64,000 nt of DNA from Acidobacteriota bacterium. GTDB taxonomy: Bacteria > Acidobacteriota > Polarisedimenticolia > J045. The DNA lies in assembly GCA_030949985.1 (NCBI GenBank), contig JAUZRX010000023.1, positions 62,001 through 126,000 of the forward strand, written 5' to 3'. The stretch's first letter is position 1; every line of letters starts with the position of its first letter. Positions 29,335-37,810 of the stretch are shown here, in pieces. The notes beneath the pieces were generated by a model that did not search any database, was not told the origin of the DNA, and saw only the letters and a program-made list of their open reading frames with translations. The translations under genes and the position numbers were made by a program.

Positions 29335-30639
29335 TCAGCCGAGCCACCAGCGGCAGGCCAGCACGGCACCGAGTACGCCGAAGAGATCGCCGACCAGGCA
29401 GGCCGGTATCGCGTGCCGGGTCCTGCGCAGTCCCACCTCGCCGCCATAGACCGCCAGCACGTAGAAAGTCGTTTCGGTGCTGCCCTGCATGGTCGACACC
29501 AGGTACCCGATGGCGCTGTCCGCGCCATGGGTCTTCATGATTTCGGCCATCACCGCGTAGGCTCCCGACCCGGACAGGGGGCGCAGCAGGGCCATCGGCA
29601 GGGCTTCGGCGGGCAGGGCAAGGGCCCGGGTCAGGGGGTCGATCAGGCCGACCAGCGCGTCGAGGGCGCCCGACGCACGAAACATCCCCACGCCAACGAG
29701 GATCGCCACCATGTAGGGGATGATCCGCAAGGCCACCTGGAAACCCTCTCGTCCCCCCTCCACCACGGCCGCATAGACATCGACCCTCCGCGACCACCCG
29801 GCGAGCACCACGACCAGGATGATCCCGGGCAGCACCGTCGCCGACAGGGCCACACGGAACTCGTGAGGAGCGAGCCCGGAACGGGCCAGGGAGGCAAAAC
29901 CCCAGGCCCCGCACGCGATGGCCACCAGCAGCACCGCCGCCGCGATCACCAGGCGCGGGAAGGACCACTTCGCCGGTGGAGCGCTCACGATGCCCTCATC
30001 GTCCGCCTCCCCGGCCGCCGGGTCATCCCCCCCACCCTGCACGAGGGGCGGACGGCTGGCACTGAAGAAAGGCAGGCGTGCGAGCAGCAGGCAGGCCACG
30101 ACCGCCGCCAGGGTGGACAGCGCGGTGGCGAGGAGGGTCGTGATCACGATGCCCGCGGGATCCTTCGAACCCAGGGCGGCCCGGGCCGCGATCACACCCG
30201 TGGGAAAAACCGCGACCGCCGAGGTGTTGATGGCCAGAAACAGGCACATCGGGTCGGTGGCGGTACCCTTTCGCGTGTTGAGCCGGTCGAGTTGACGCAT
30301 CGCCGCAATGCCGAAGGGGGTCGCCGCATTGACCAGTCCCATCATGTTCGCGGCGATGTTCATCGTGATCGCCGCCAGGGCCGGATGTCCGTCGGGAATC
30401 TCGGGAAAAAGCCGGCGAAACAGGGGACGCAGGCTGCGCGCGAGTCCACCGAGCAAACCGGCGCGGGAGAGGACTTCCACCATCCCCAGCCAGAAACTCA
30501 TCATGCCGACCAGGCCGATCGCCAGGGTCACGGCGGACTGGGCGCTTTCCACGGACGCTCGACTGACCGCCTCGATCCGCCCGGTCAACAGGCCCACGCA
30601 AACGGCGACGAGGAGCAGGAGAATGAAGACCGGTCCCAT
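29335..30639 (-). CDS. SpmA-SpmB fusion, nucleoside recognition (Gate) domain membrane protein
   Basis: A 434-residue polytopic membrane protein joining two Gate-type domains, the SpmA-like half (about 1-195) and the SpmB-like half (about 225-434). Diagnostic segments are ITMNIAANMMGLVNAATPFG, AINTSAVAVFPTG, GSGAYAVMAEIMKTHG and GYLVSTMQGSTETTFYVLAV. In Bacillus SpmA and SpmB act in spore-core dehydration, but fused relatives are widespread in non-spore-formers where the transported substrate is unknown. No sporulation genes are present here. The ATG has no Shine-Dalgarno and TAACCT 6 nt upstream. Divergent from the pseudopilin gene. Confidence 0.88.
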   Translation of the reverse strand: MGPVFILLLLVAVCVGLLTGRIEAVSRASVESAQSAVTLAIGLVGMMSFWLGMVEVLSRAGLLGGLARSLRPLFRRLFPEIPDGHPALAAITMNIAANMMGLVNAATPFGIAAMRQLDRLNTRKGTATDPMCLFLAINTSAVAVFPTGVIAARAALGSKDPAGIVITTLLATALSTLAAVVACLLLARLPFFSASRPPLVQGGGDDPAAGEADDEGIVSAPPAKWSFPRLVIAAAVLLVAIACGAWGFASLARSGLAPHEFRVALSATVLPGIILVVVLAGWSRRVDVYAAVVEGGREGFQVALRIIPYMVAILVGVGMFRASGALDALVGLIDPLTRALALPAEALPMALLRPLSGSGAYAVMAEIMKTHGADSAIGYLVSTMQGSTETTFYVLAVYGGEVGLRRTRHAIPACLVGDLFGVLGAVLACRWWLG

Positions 30640-30769
30640 CGCGGCAGGTTAGCACGAACGCCGGCGGACGGACGCCGACTTTCCCGAGGCAAGCGGCTCC
30701 TTGCCTCCGGCCGCCGGGGCCACCAGATTGGATCCATAGAGTCGAGAGCCGTCGGCAGGCGGCAGGGAG

Positions 30770-31360
30770 TTGCCCTTGTCCACAAGTGCCGGGAACGGGA
30801 GGCCGGGATCGACCGCGGGCTTGACCCTGCTCGAGACCCTGGTGGCCCTCGCCCTGGTGGCCATCCTGACCAGCCTGGCCGTACCCACCTTCGGCCGCGC
30901 CCTGGTCGCCGCCCGCCAGCAGCGCCTGGCAGCGGCGGCGGGACAGATCTTCACCGCCGTCCGCCGTTACCAGGCGGATCACGGGCACCCTCCGGCACCC
31001 GGCTCGCTTCGCCCCGATGGCTTCAATCTCCGCACCCTGACTCCCCTGGCCGATCGGGGTTATCTCGCGGGCCCCGAAGCGATCCTCACCCAGCTCAAGG
31101 ATCGTCGCGTCACCGCCTACGACACCTCGGGGCCGGACGGGTCGAGTGGTTTCTGGCTGCTGCTGATCGACGCCGACAGTCCCGAACTGCAGATTCTCGC
31201 CGCCAGCACGGACGACTTTCCCCTGGCCCCGGGCCGGTGGCTCGAGGGGATCTACCTGCTGCGCGGCGAGCAACTCGAGAAGCTGCGCGGGGCCCCGTCC
31301 CTGGCGCCGACCCGCAGGACCAGGGCGGCGGGCGGTCCCGGAGAACCTCCCCGTGGCTGA
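30770..31360 (+). CDS. Type II secretion/type IV pilin-like pseudopilin
   Basis: A 196-residue protein with a class III prepilin signal. After a short basic leader comes AGLTLLETLVALALVAILTS, with cleavage expected after Gly17 and the conserved Glu at +5, then the hydrophobic helix and the GspG-like VPTFGRALVAARQQRLAAAA. The C-terminal part (RRYQADHGHPPAPGSL) fits the GspG/minor-pseudopilin group. The start is uncertain: TTG at 30770, or TTG at 30776, which is better spaced from AGGGAG. No other secretion genes are in the window, so this is an orphan pseudopilin. It overlaps the next gene by 8 bp. Confidence 0.75.
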   Translation: MPLSTSAGNGRPGSTAGLTLLETLVALALVAILTSLAVPTFGRALVAARQQRLAAAAGQIFTAVRRYQADHGHPPAPGSLRPDGFNLRTLTPLADRGYLAGPEAILTQLKDRRVTAYDTSGPDGSSGFWLLLIDADSPELQILAASTDDFPLAPGRWLEGIYLLRGEQLEKLRGAPSLAPTRRTRAAGGPGEPPRG

Positions 31361-32885
31361 TTCCAGGCGATACTGGAAGGAGTCGATCGGCGTGATTCCG
31401 GGCCGGGGGAAGAAGCGGAGCCGCTCTCCCGCCGCAAAGGGGCCTTCGGCGGCCCCGCAACGCGTGGCGGCGGCCCTGGACGACGCGCGGCAGGAACTGG
31501 CCGCGCGAGGGAACGCAGACACGCTCACAGGTGTCCAGAAGTCGGGCCACGCGGTCGCGCTGGCCAACGTGTGCCGGACCCTCGAATCCCTTCCGGCGGG
31601 CAGCATGGATTTCGCCCGCCAGGTCACGCGCCATTTGTGGCCGGCCTCCCCCGCGGACATCCGGCGCCTGGACACCATCGTGGAGGCCTATCCCCTGCTC
31701 TCCCCTCCGGCGCGGAACGCGGTCGGCAACGCGGTGCTCGTCCGGGCGCAGGGCGAACGGCTCCTCGAACGCGCGCCGGAACCGACGGTTTCCGCCCTGC
31801 TGACCCGTGCCTCCCACTGGCGTCGCCTGGAAGAACTGGCGGGGCGGACCCGGCAGCTCCTCTCCGGCGGCGACGACGACAAGGTGCTGCGGGCCGCCCT
31901 CGAACTGGTGCCCGAAAGCGTGGACCTCGTCACCAACGCCCATCTCGCCGAGTCCATGGCGGAGGTCGTCGACGCCCTCGCCGGAAACGTTCCACGGGGC
32001 GCGGCCCTTTCCCTCCCCGCCCTGGGGAGCGCCGCGCCGGCCATCGCCGACTCCCTGAAGGGTGAAAAGCCCTCGCTGCTCACCCTCGAGGTAGGTAGCG
32101 CGATATGCAGGGCCCTGGTCGCTCTCGACCAGTCCCGCAGGGACGAACTCGCCCCCCTGCGCCGGCTCCTCGGCCGAGTCTCCGAACGCCTGGAGGGGCA
32201 AATCAACGAAGTGCTGCGGGCCCATCGCCGGGACCCGGAAGCCACCGCTTCCCTCGCCGCCCTGCGGCGTCACCTGCGAGACGTACGGTCGCGGCTCGAC
32301 GAGGCGATGCTCGACTCCGCCGTCACGGCTCCCGTCGCCTCCGGTGCCCGTCCCGAGCCGACCGACGGCGACCAGCAGATTCTCGACCACCTGGCGCAGG
32401 TCGAGGAACAGGCGGAGGGGTCCGACGAGGAGAAAAACCGCTGGAAGCGCTGGATCGGCTGGAGCTTGATGGGCGGGGCCCTGCTGCTCGTGGGGACGAT
32501 CCGCAGCCTGCTGCCCTCCCCCCTGCCCCCGGTTCCCGACGTGGTTCCGGCGGATTTCGCCCCGGCCACCGTCCTGACCCGGGTCGATCCGGCGGGGGCC
32601 CTGCTGGTGGCCACCGCCGATCCGGCATGGGACGCGGCGGACGCCTGGTCGCGTCGTCAGCAGGCCGTGCGGTTGATGAGCCTGGCCGAGAAGAAAGGCT
32701 TTCGCGCTGGTTTGCTCATCGCCGTCGATGGCCGCCCCCTGGCGTCCTGGTCGCCCGGTCGCCCGCCCCTGCTCAGGGAGGGCCCGGGCCGTGCGGCGAT
32801 GACGCCGCAATCACCGGTGGCGCGCAGGCTCCGCGCCACTATGTTTGAAAGAGATGGCCAAGGTGGAATCCAGCATGCGCCCTGA
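31353..32885 (+). CDS. Unrecognised single-pass membrane protein
   Basis: A 510-residue protein of unknown function. A basic N-terminus (KKRSRSPAAKG) is followed by a long alanine/leucine-rich helical region (about 30-330) that may form HEAT-like or coiled-coil helices. One transmembrane helix (WIGWSLMGGALLLVGTI, about 369-385), a proline-rich stretch and a C-terminal domain of about 110 residues follow (RRQQAVRLMSLAEKKGFRAG, LLIAVDGRPLASW). No catalytic motif recognised. The GTG start overlaps the pseudopilin stop by 8 bp and its 3' end overlaps the PilZ gene, so the three genes are coupled. Confidence 0.65.
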   Translation: MADSRRYWKESIGVIPGRGKKRSRSPAAKGPSAAPQRVAAALDDARQELAARGNADTLTGVQKSGHAVALANVCRTLESLPAGSMDFARQVTRHLWPASPADIRRLDTIVEAYPLLSPPARNAVGNAVLVRAQGERLLERAPEPTVSALLTRASHWRRLEELAGRTRQLLSGGDDDKVLRAALELVPESVDLVTNAHLAESMAEVVDALAGNVPRGAALSLPALGSAAPAIADSLKGEKPSLLTLEVGSAICRALVALDQSRRDELAPLRRLLGRVSERLEGQINEVLRAHRRDPEATASLAALRRHLRDVRSRLDEAMLDSAVTAPVASGARPEPTDGDQQILDHLAQVEEQAEGSDEEKNRWKRWIGWSLMGGALLLVGTIRSLLPSPLPPVPDVVPADFAPATVLTRVDPAGALLVATADPAWDAADAWSRRQQAVRLMSLAEKKGFRAGLLIAVDGRPLASWSPGRPPLLREGPGRAAMTPQSPVARRLRATMFERDGQGGIQHAP

Positions 32886-33216
32886 TCGTCGCGCCGGCGA
32901 GCGTGGGGCCGTCAAGTGCCCGGTGGAAGTGCGGGTGGGCGACAAGCCGCCCCTGCGGGGGCATACCCAGAACGTCTCGGCAACCGGATCCCTGCTGGTG
33001 CTGCCCTGCGATATCCCGCTGGGTGTCGAGTTCCGCCTGAGCCTCGAGTTGCCCGATGACCAGCCCCCCCTCGAGCTCTGGGCCATGGCGATTCGCCACG
33101 CTGCGGGCAGCGATGCCCATTCCCGTCCCGTCCGCCTGGGGGTGACCTTCATCCTGCCCCCCCTCGAAGCCGTCCGTCGTATTCGCAGCCTGATCTACGA
33201 ATCCGCTCCGAACTGA
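32854..33216 (+). CDS. PilZ domain protein (likely c-di-GMP receptor)
   Basis: A 120-residue single-domain PilZ protein. The c-di-GMP-binding RxxxR motif is in RPDRRAGERGAVK and the D/NxSxxG motif in NVSATGSLLV; both are intact, so it should bind c-di-GMP. The start is uncertain: ATG at 32854, which overlaps the previous gene, or ATG at 32875 with AAGGTGG upstream; both keep the whole domain. Coupled to an orphan pseudopilin and a membrane protein, which suggests c-di-GMP control of a pilus-like or secretion structure (inference). Confidence 0.82.
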   Translation: MAKVESSMRPDRRAGERGAVKCPVEVRVGDKPPLRGHTQNVSATGSLLVLPCDIPLGVEFRLSLELPDDQPPLELWAMAIRHAAGSDAHSRPVRLGVTFILPPLEAVRRIRSLIYESAPN

Positions 33217-33311
33217 TCTCCCCGGAAATCCCACCCGCACTCTCTTCGTTGGCGGCATAATCGAACGCCGTCGGTCCTTGCCTCGAGCAGGACCCGGGAG
33301 AGGAGATTCCC

Positions 33312-34283
33312 ATGCCCCGACGCGAGTTGTCCGTCGGCCTGGCCGGTCTGGGCCTGCACGGCGAACGCTACGCCAACCACCTGTTGCAGGGCCATGTTCC
33401 CGGCGCCCGCCTGGTGGCCGTCTGCCGGCGCCGACCGGATCTCTCCCGGGCCTGGGCGCGGGAGCACTCCCTGCGCCTGTACGGCTCCTTCGAAGAGCTG
33501 GCCGAGGCCCCGGGACTCGACGCCCTCGTGGCCGTGCTGCCTCCCTCCCAGCACGCCCCCGCCATTGCCACGGCGGCGGCGGCGGGGCGGCCCCTGCTGG
33601 TGGAGAAACCCGCGGCGGCCGGCGCCGACGCGGCGCGGCAGGCCCTGACCGCCGCCCGCCGGGCGGGCATCCCGGTGATGGTGGCCCAGACCTTGCGCTT
33701 CGACGCCACCATCACCGCCCTCGCCGAGGCCTTGCCCTCCATCGGCACGATCCAAACTCTCGCCATCAACCAGCGCTTCGAGCCGACCACGCGGGATTGG
33801 ATCGACCGCCCCGGAGAAGGCGGCCTGGTCTTCAACACGGGTGTTCACGGCATCGACCTGATGCAGTACTTCACCGGCTGCCGGATCACCGAAGCGCGGG
33901 CCCTGGCCGGGCGCATCCATACCCGGAACACGGAAGACCTCTTCGTCGCTGCGCTTCGTCTCGAGCCGGGAGGCATTCTCGCCACCCTGGACAACTCCCG
34001 GGCCTGCGGCGCCCGCAGCGGCCGGGTGGAAATCGCCGGTACCCAGGGCCAGTTGGTGGCCGACCATGTGCACGGTATCTTGTGGCGCCTGCGGGGGCGC
34101 AGCCGGGAAGCGCTCCCGGTGGGACCGCCGGTGGCGACGTGCCGCGCGGTCCTCGCCGCCTTCGCCGACGCCCTGCGGGACGGTCGACCGATGCCGGTCC
34201 CCCTGGCCGAGGGGGTCGCGGCGGTGGAAGGCGCTCAGCTCGTCCAACAGGCTCTCGATCAAGAGGAGCAGGCAAACCCATGA
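33312..34283 (+). CDS. Gfo/Idh/MocA family NAD(P)-dependent oxidoreductase
   Basis: A 323-residue Rossmann-fold oxidoreductase. The nucleotide-binding start is GLAGLGLHGERYANHLLQG, the family signature is in LLVEKPAAAGA (EKP, about residues 98-100), and GVHGIDLMQYFTG (about residue 180) carries the usual catalytic-region histidine and aspartate. These enzymes act on sugars, inositols or related alcohols; the substrate is not told by sequence. AGGAG lies 8 nt before the ATG. It overlaps ftcD by ATGA. Confidence 0.88.
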   Translation: MPRRELSVGLAGLGLHGERYANHLLQGHVPGARLVAVCRRRPDLSRAWAREHSLRLYGSFEELAEAPGLDALVAVLPPSQHAPAIATAAAAGRPLLVEKPAAAGADAARQALTAARRAGIPVMVAQTLRFDATITALAEALPSIGTIQTLAINQRFEPTTRDWIDRPGEGGLVFNTGVHGIDLMQYFTGCRITEARALAGRIHTRNTEDLFVAALRLEPGGILATLDNSRACGARSGRVEIAGTQGQLVADHVHGILWRLRGRSREALPVGPPVATCRAVLAAFADALRDGRPMPVPLAEGVAAVEGAQLVQQALDQEEQANP

Positions 34284-35968
34284 CCAAGATCATCGAGTGT
34301 GTTCCGAACGTCTCCGAGGGCCGTGACCAGGCTGTGCTCGAGCAGATCGCCGAGACGGTGCGCGGTGTCGAAGGCGTGGTACTGCTGGACGTGGATCCGG
34401 GAGCCGAGACCCATCGCACGGTCTTCACGTTCGTCGGCGATCCCGAAGCCGTGGCCGAGGCGGCGTTTCGCTTTGCCCGGACGGCCCTGCGCCTGATCGA
34501 CATGACCCAGCATCGGGGAGCCCATGCGCGGATGGGTGCGGTGGACGTGATGCCCTTCGTGCCCGCCGGAGGCGGCGCCACCATGGACGACTGTGTCGCA
34601 CTGGCCCGCCGGGTGGGCCGACGCATCGGGGAAGAACTCGAGATCCCGGTCTTCCTCTACGAGCGCGCCGCCACCCGGCCCCAGCGGCAAAGCCTGGCCG
34701 AAGTGCGCCGGGGCGAGTACGAAGGGCTGGCCGCCCGCCTCGCCACCGAGGAAGGACGCCCCGACTTCGGGCCCGCCGCTTTCGTTCCCCGTTCGGGCGC
34801 CACCGCCGTCGGCGCCCGCCCCTTCCTGATTGCCTACAACGTGGACCTCAATACCTCCGACCGGAAGCTGGCCCACGACATCGCCCTCGACATCCGCGAA
34901 CAGGGGCGTTTGAGACGAGATGCCGACGGCAAGATCGTCCGCGACGCGGAGGGCAACAAGCTCCGCAAGCCCGGAATCCACCGCAACGTCCGCGCCGTCG
35001 GCTGGTACATCCCCGAGTTCGGCCGGGCCCAGGTCTCCATCAACCTCACCGATTTCAACGTCACCGCGCCTCACGAGGTCTTCGAGACGATCCGCAAGCT
35101 GGCCCGCGAGCGGGGCCTGCGGGTGACGGGCTCGGAGATCGTCGGCCTGGTCCCCCTCGAGGCGATGCTGATGGCCGGCCGCCACTACCTGGGCTTGCAG
35201 GGCCGCAGCGCCGCCCTGCCCGAACCCGACCTGGTCGCCCAGGCCATCGCCAGCCTGGGCCTCGACGACGTCAAACCCTTCGATCCGGCCCAGGCCATCA
35301 TCGACTACCGCCTCGCCCCGCGGCAGCAGGGCCTGCGCGCGATGAGCCTGACCGATTTCGCCGACGAACTCTCCCGCCCCACCCCGGCTCCCGGCGGCGG
35401 CAGCGTGGCCGCCCTCGCCGGAGCCCTGGCCGCCTCGCTGGTTTCGATGGTCGCTTCGTTGACCCACGCCTCTTCGCGCACCTCGCCCGAGGCGCGCGAA
35501 GAACTCGAGGCCTGGGGCGTCCGGGCCCAGGCGCTCAAGGATGTGCTGCTCAAGGCCATCGACGACGATACCGCGGCCTTCGAAGCCATCGGAGCCGCCC
35601 GACGTCTGCCGCGCAAGACCGACGAGCAGAAAGCCGCCCGGGCCCAGGCGATGGTCGAGGCCACACGCCGCGCCATCGAGGTGCCCCTGACCGTCGTCGA
35701 GCAGGCGGCCGACGCCGCCGATCTGGCGCTGAAACTGGCCTCGAACGGCATGGAGGCCGCTGTCTCCGACGCCGGCGTCGCGGCCTGGTGCGCCCGCGCC
35801 GCGGCGGAGTCGGCGGCTCTCAACGTGCGGATCAATCTCCCCGGCTTGCCGTTGGAGGCCGAACGTTCGGCCCTGGCCGAGCGCCTCGAAAAGGCGTTGT
35901 CCCGGGCCCGCGACCTGGCCGCCCAGGCGGCCCGCAAAGCCGAGGAGCGAATCGCCTCCGGAAGCTGA
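34280..35968 (+). CDS. ftcD: Glutamate formimidoyltransferase / formimidoyl-THF cyclodeaminase fusion
   Basis: A 562-residue fusion of both FTCD activities of histidine breakdown. The N-terminal transferase (about 1-330; ECVPNVSEGRD, QHRGAHARMGAVDVMPFVP, NVRAVGWYIPEFGRAQVS) moves the formimino group to tetrahydrofolate. The C-terminal cyclodeaminase (about 355-560; RPTPAPGGGSVAALAGALA) releases ammonia. The fused form is the one seen in animals and some bacteria; many bacteria have separate genes. Histidine-utilisation genes are not in the window. The start overlaps the oxidoreductase stop by ATGA. Confidence 0.95.
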   Translation: MTKIIECVPNVSEGRDQAVLEQIAETVRGVEGVVLLDVDPGAETHRTVFTFVGDPEAVAEAAFRFARTALRLIDMTQHRGAHARMGAVDVMPFVPAGGGATMDDCVALARRVGRRIGEELEIPVFLYERAATRPQRQSLAEVRRGEYEGLAARLATEEGRPDFGPAAFVPRSGATAVGARPFLIAYNVDLNTSDRKLAHDIALDIREQGRLRRDADGKIVRDAEGNKLRKPGIHRNVRAVGWYIPEFGRAQVSINLTDFNVTAPHEVFETIRKLARERGLRVTGSEIVGLVPLEAMLMAGRHYLGLQGRSAALPEPDLVAQAIASLGLDDVKPFDPAQAIIDYRLAPRQQGLRAMSLTDFADELSRPTPAPGGGSVAALAGALAASLVSMVASLTHASSRTSPEAREELEAWGVRAQALKDVLLKAIDDDTAAFEAIGAARRLPRKTDEQKAARAQAMVEATRRAIEVPLTVVEQAADAADLALKLASNGMEAAVSDAGVAAWCARAAAESAALNVRINLPGLPLEAERSALAERLEKALSRARDLAAQAARKAEERIASGS

Positions 35969-35974
35969 GCGCAG

Positions 35975-37231
35975 CTATGCCGACTCGCCGGGAAACCGTT
36001 GGGAGGGGTCGATGCCGCGCAGTTCGAGAAGGCGGCAGATCACCGCGCCGATCTCCCGGTCGGGGGTGGAAGCACCGGCGGTGATGCCCACTTCCAGGTC
36101 TTTCTCCGGCAGCCATCCCCGGGAGAGGGCCATTTTCCCCGTGTCCGGCAGCCTGTGCCGAATTTCCCCGGCGCTGAGCAGCTCCCCCGCGCCTTCCACG
36201 TGATAGGTCGGCACCTTCTGGGCGCAGATCTCCGCCAGGTGGCCGGTATTCGACGAGTTGTAACCGCCGATGATGATCATCAGCTCCGGGGGCGACTCCA
36301 TCATCTCCAGCACCGCCTGCTGCCGGTCTTCAGTGGCGGAACAGATGGTGTCGAAAGCCCGGAAATGCTCGTCGATGGCATCGCTCCCCCAGCGATCCTC
36401 GAGGGCCTGGCGGATCACCCGGGCCACCTCGAGGCTTTCCGAAGAGAGCATCGTGGTCTGATTGGCCATGCCGACCCGCTGCAAGTCGCGGCGGGGGTCG
36501 AAACTCTCGGAGACCGACTGCGCGAAACGGCGGAGGAAGGCCTCGCCGTCGGCCCCCTCGCCGGCCCGGATGAAACCCGCCACCTCATGCGTCTCTTCGA
36601 GGTTGCGCACCACCAGCACCTTGCCGCCCGGATATTGCAGGGCGCGGGAGGCGGTGGCCCGGGTCTCCTCGTGGTCCCACTTGCCGTGAATCAGGCAGGT
36701 GTACCCCTCTCGCGCAAAACGCTCGACGTTCTTCCAGACGTTGAGAACACTGCCGCAGGTGGTATCCACCAGGAGCGCGCCGGTTTCACGCAGCCGGGTC
36801 AGCAGATCGACGGTCACCCCGAACGCGGGAATCAGAACGACGTCCTCCGGGCCCACGTCTTCGAAAGCCACCGTCGAACCGTGACCTCCGTCGAGAAACT
36901 CGTAGCCCAGTTCCCGCAGGCGGGTGTTGACACCGGGGTTGTGGATGATCTCCCCGGTGATCAGCAGCCGCCGGCCGGGAAAATGCCGCCGGGTCTCGTA
37001 GGCGTAGTCCACCGCCCGCTCGACCCCGTAGCAAAAGCCGAACTCCTTGGCGATGCGGACCTTCAGTCCCGGCCAGGCCAAGGCGTGGCCGGCCAGGCGG
37101 GCCTGGCTGACCAGTTCGGACTCGTAGTCACGGGCCAGTTCTCCGGCGACCTCGCGGCGGAGCCCGAAACCCTTGCGGACGATATCTGGAAAATGGCTCA
37201 ACGCTCTGTTCTCCGGGCTCTGCTCTGGCAA
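35975..37231 (-). CDS. ispH: 4-hydroxy-3-methylbut-2-enyl diphosphate reductase, long type
   Basis: The final MEP-pathway enzyme, making IPP and DMAPP. At 418 residues it belongs to the long cyanobacterial/plastid-like group rather than the ~310-residue E. coli type. Its three iron-sulfur cysteines are in EFGFCYGVERA (about 66), VDTTCGSVLNVW (about 157) and TICSATEDRQQAV (about 293); GGYNSSNT is also present. The N-terminal RKGFG segment is a hallmark of this group. The TTG at 37231 is chosen because it places RKGFG at residue 19, as I recall for cyanobacterial homologues. No Shine-Dalgarno; TAGGGT 5 nt upstream. Confidence 0.93.
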   Translation of the reverse strand: MPEQSPENRALSHFPDIVRKGFGLRREVAGELARDYESELVSQARLAGHALAWPGLKVRIAKEFGFCYGVERAVDYAYETRRHFPGRRLLITGEIIHNPGVNTRLRELGYEFLDGGHGSTVAFEDVGPEDVVLIPAFGVTVDLLTRLRETGALLVDTTCGSVLNVWKNVERFAREGYTCLIHGKWDHEETRATASRALQYPGGKVLVVRNLEETHEVAGFIRAGEGADGEAFLRRFAQSVSESFDPRRDLQRVGMANQTTMLSSESLEVARVIRQALEDRWGSDAIDEHFRAFDTICSATEDRQQAVLEMMESPPELMIIIGGYNSSNTGHLAEICAQKVPTYHVEGAGELLSAGEIRHRLPDTGKMALSRGWLPEKDLEVGITAGASTPDREIGAVICRLLELRGIDPSQRFPGESA

Positions 37232-37296
37232 ACCAGACCCTAACCCGAATTATGCACGAGCGCCCCCGGTGACGCCTTCACCCCGGAACGAAATTT

Positions 37297-37337
37297 GACC
37301 CTTCGGCGCTATGGGGGGAGGGGCGCGCCGAAGGGTC
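37297..37337. repeat. 13-bp perfect inverted repeat (hairpin)
   Basis: GACCCTTCGGCGC (37297-37309) pairs with GCGCCGAAGGGTC (37325-37337) around a 15-nt G-rich loop. No T-run follows on either strand, so it is not a classical intrinsic terminator. It could be an operator, an attenuator ahead of ispH or part of a small RNA. Confidence 0.6.
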
Positions 37338-37378
37338 GGATGCCACGAAACGGTGGGTCACATCGGGAGCTTTTTTCT

Positions 37379-37410
37379 CCTGCCGGGCCGGGGGGAGAGT
37401 GCCCGGCAGG
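37379..37410. repeat. 10-bp perfect inverted repeat (hairpin)
   Basis: CCTGCCGGGC (37379-37388) pairs with GCCCGGCAGG (37401-37410) around a 12-nt purine-rich loop, next to the T6 run at 37371-37376. The T-run is on the wrong side for plus-strand termination. Confidence 0.55.
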
Positions 37411-37546
37411 TCCGCTCCCAGTCAGGAGGATCTTGAGCCGGATATTAGGGCGAAGCGGGGCCGGCGAGGGGGCGGAGGGGGCCACTTTTGCTGCATATTC
37501 ACCGCAAAAAAAGCACAGGGTCGATCCGCAAGCCCCCCGGCGGCGC

Positions 37547-37810
37547 CTATCCTTGCCCGGATTCCGCTTCTTTCAGGCCCAGGAAGACCTCCATCTGCTC
37601 CCGTACCGCCTGACTGTGCTCCGGGTGCAGCACGTTGAGGCGATACTCGTTGATCATTTTTGTCTGCATCTCGATCCACTGCCGGTAGCAGGGATCGCAG
37701 ACAGACGCGCGAATCTCCCGGCCGAGGTCTCCGGGCCAGGGCTCGTAGTCGAGCCGCGGCCCTTCACCTCCACAACGTCGGCACTTCCACTGCTGATCGG
37801 GTGAGGTCAT
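37547..37810 (-). CDS. YggX-like Fe(2+)-trafficking protein with zinc-finger cysteines
   Basis: An 87-residue protein matching the Iron_traffic/YggX family through YEPWPGDLGREI (about 26-37), QWIEMQTKMINEYRLNVLHP and EHSQAVREQMEVFLG. E. coli YggX protects iron-sulfur enzymes from oxidative damage. Here the single N-terminal YggX cysteine is replaced by CRRC (about 10-13), and a second pair CDPC is inserted before the long helix (about 38-41). Together they would make a four-cysteine metal site absent in YggX. AAGGAG 8 nt before the ATG fixes the start. It may bind zinc or iron and help the Fe-S enzyme IspH downstream (inference). Confidence 0.8.
   Translation of the reverse strand: MTSPDQQWKCRRCGGEGPRLDYEPWPGDLGREIRASVCDPCYRQWIEMQTKMINEYRLNVLHPEHSQAVREQMEVFLGLKEAESGQG

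Larger units (their letters stand above)
37232..37546. other. Non-coding gap between ispH and the YggX-like gene
   Basis: About 315 bases without a supportable gene, and the least compact part of the window. It holds two perfect hairpins (listed separately), a T6 run (37371-37376) and an A7 run (37506-37512; T7 on the minus strand). The A7 run may be part of a weak terminator for the YggX-like gene, but no strong stem precedes it. A CATAAT box (minus, 37254-37249) could be an ispH -10. Confidence 0.5.

Noticed and set aside
37365-37380. T6 run flanked by short GGAG/CTCC arms as a terminator
   Set aside because: The T-run lies in the loop rather than after a stem, and no plus-strand gene ends nearby.
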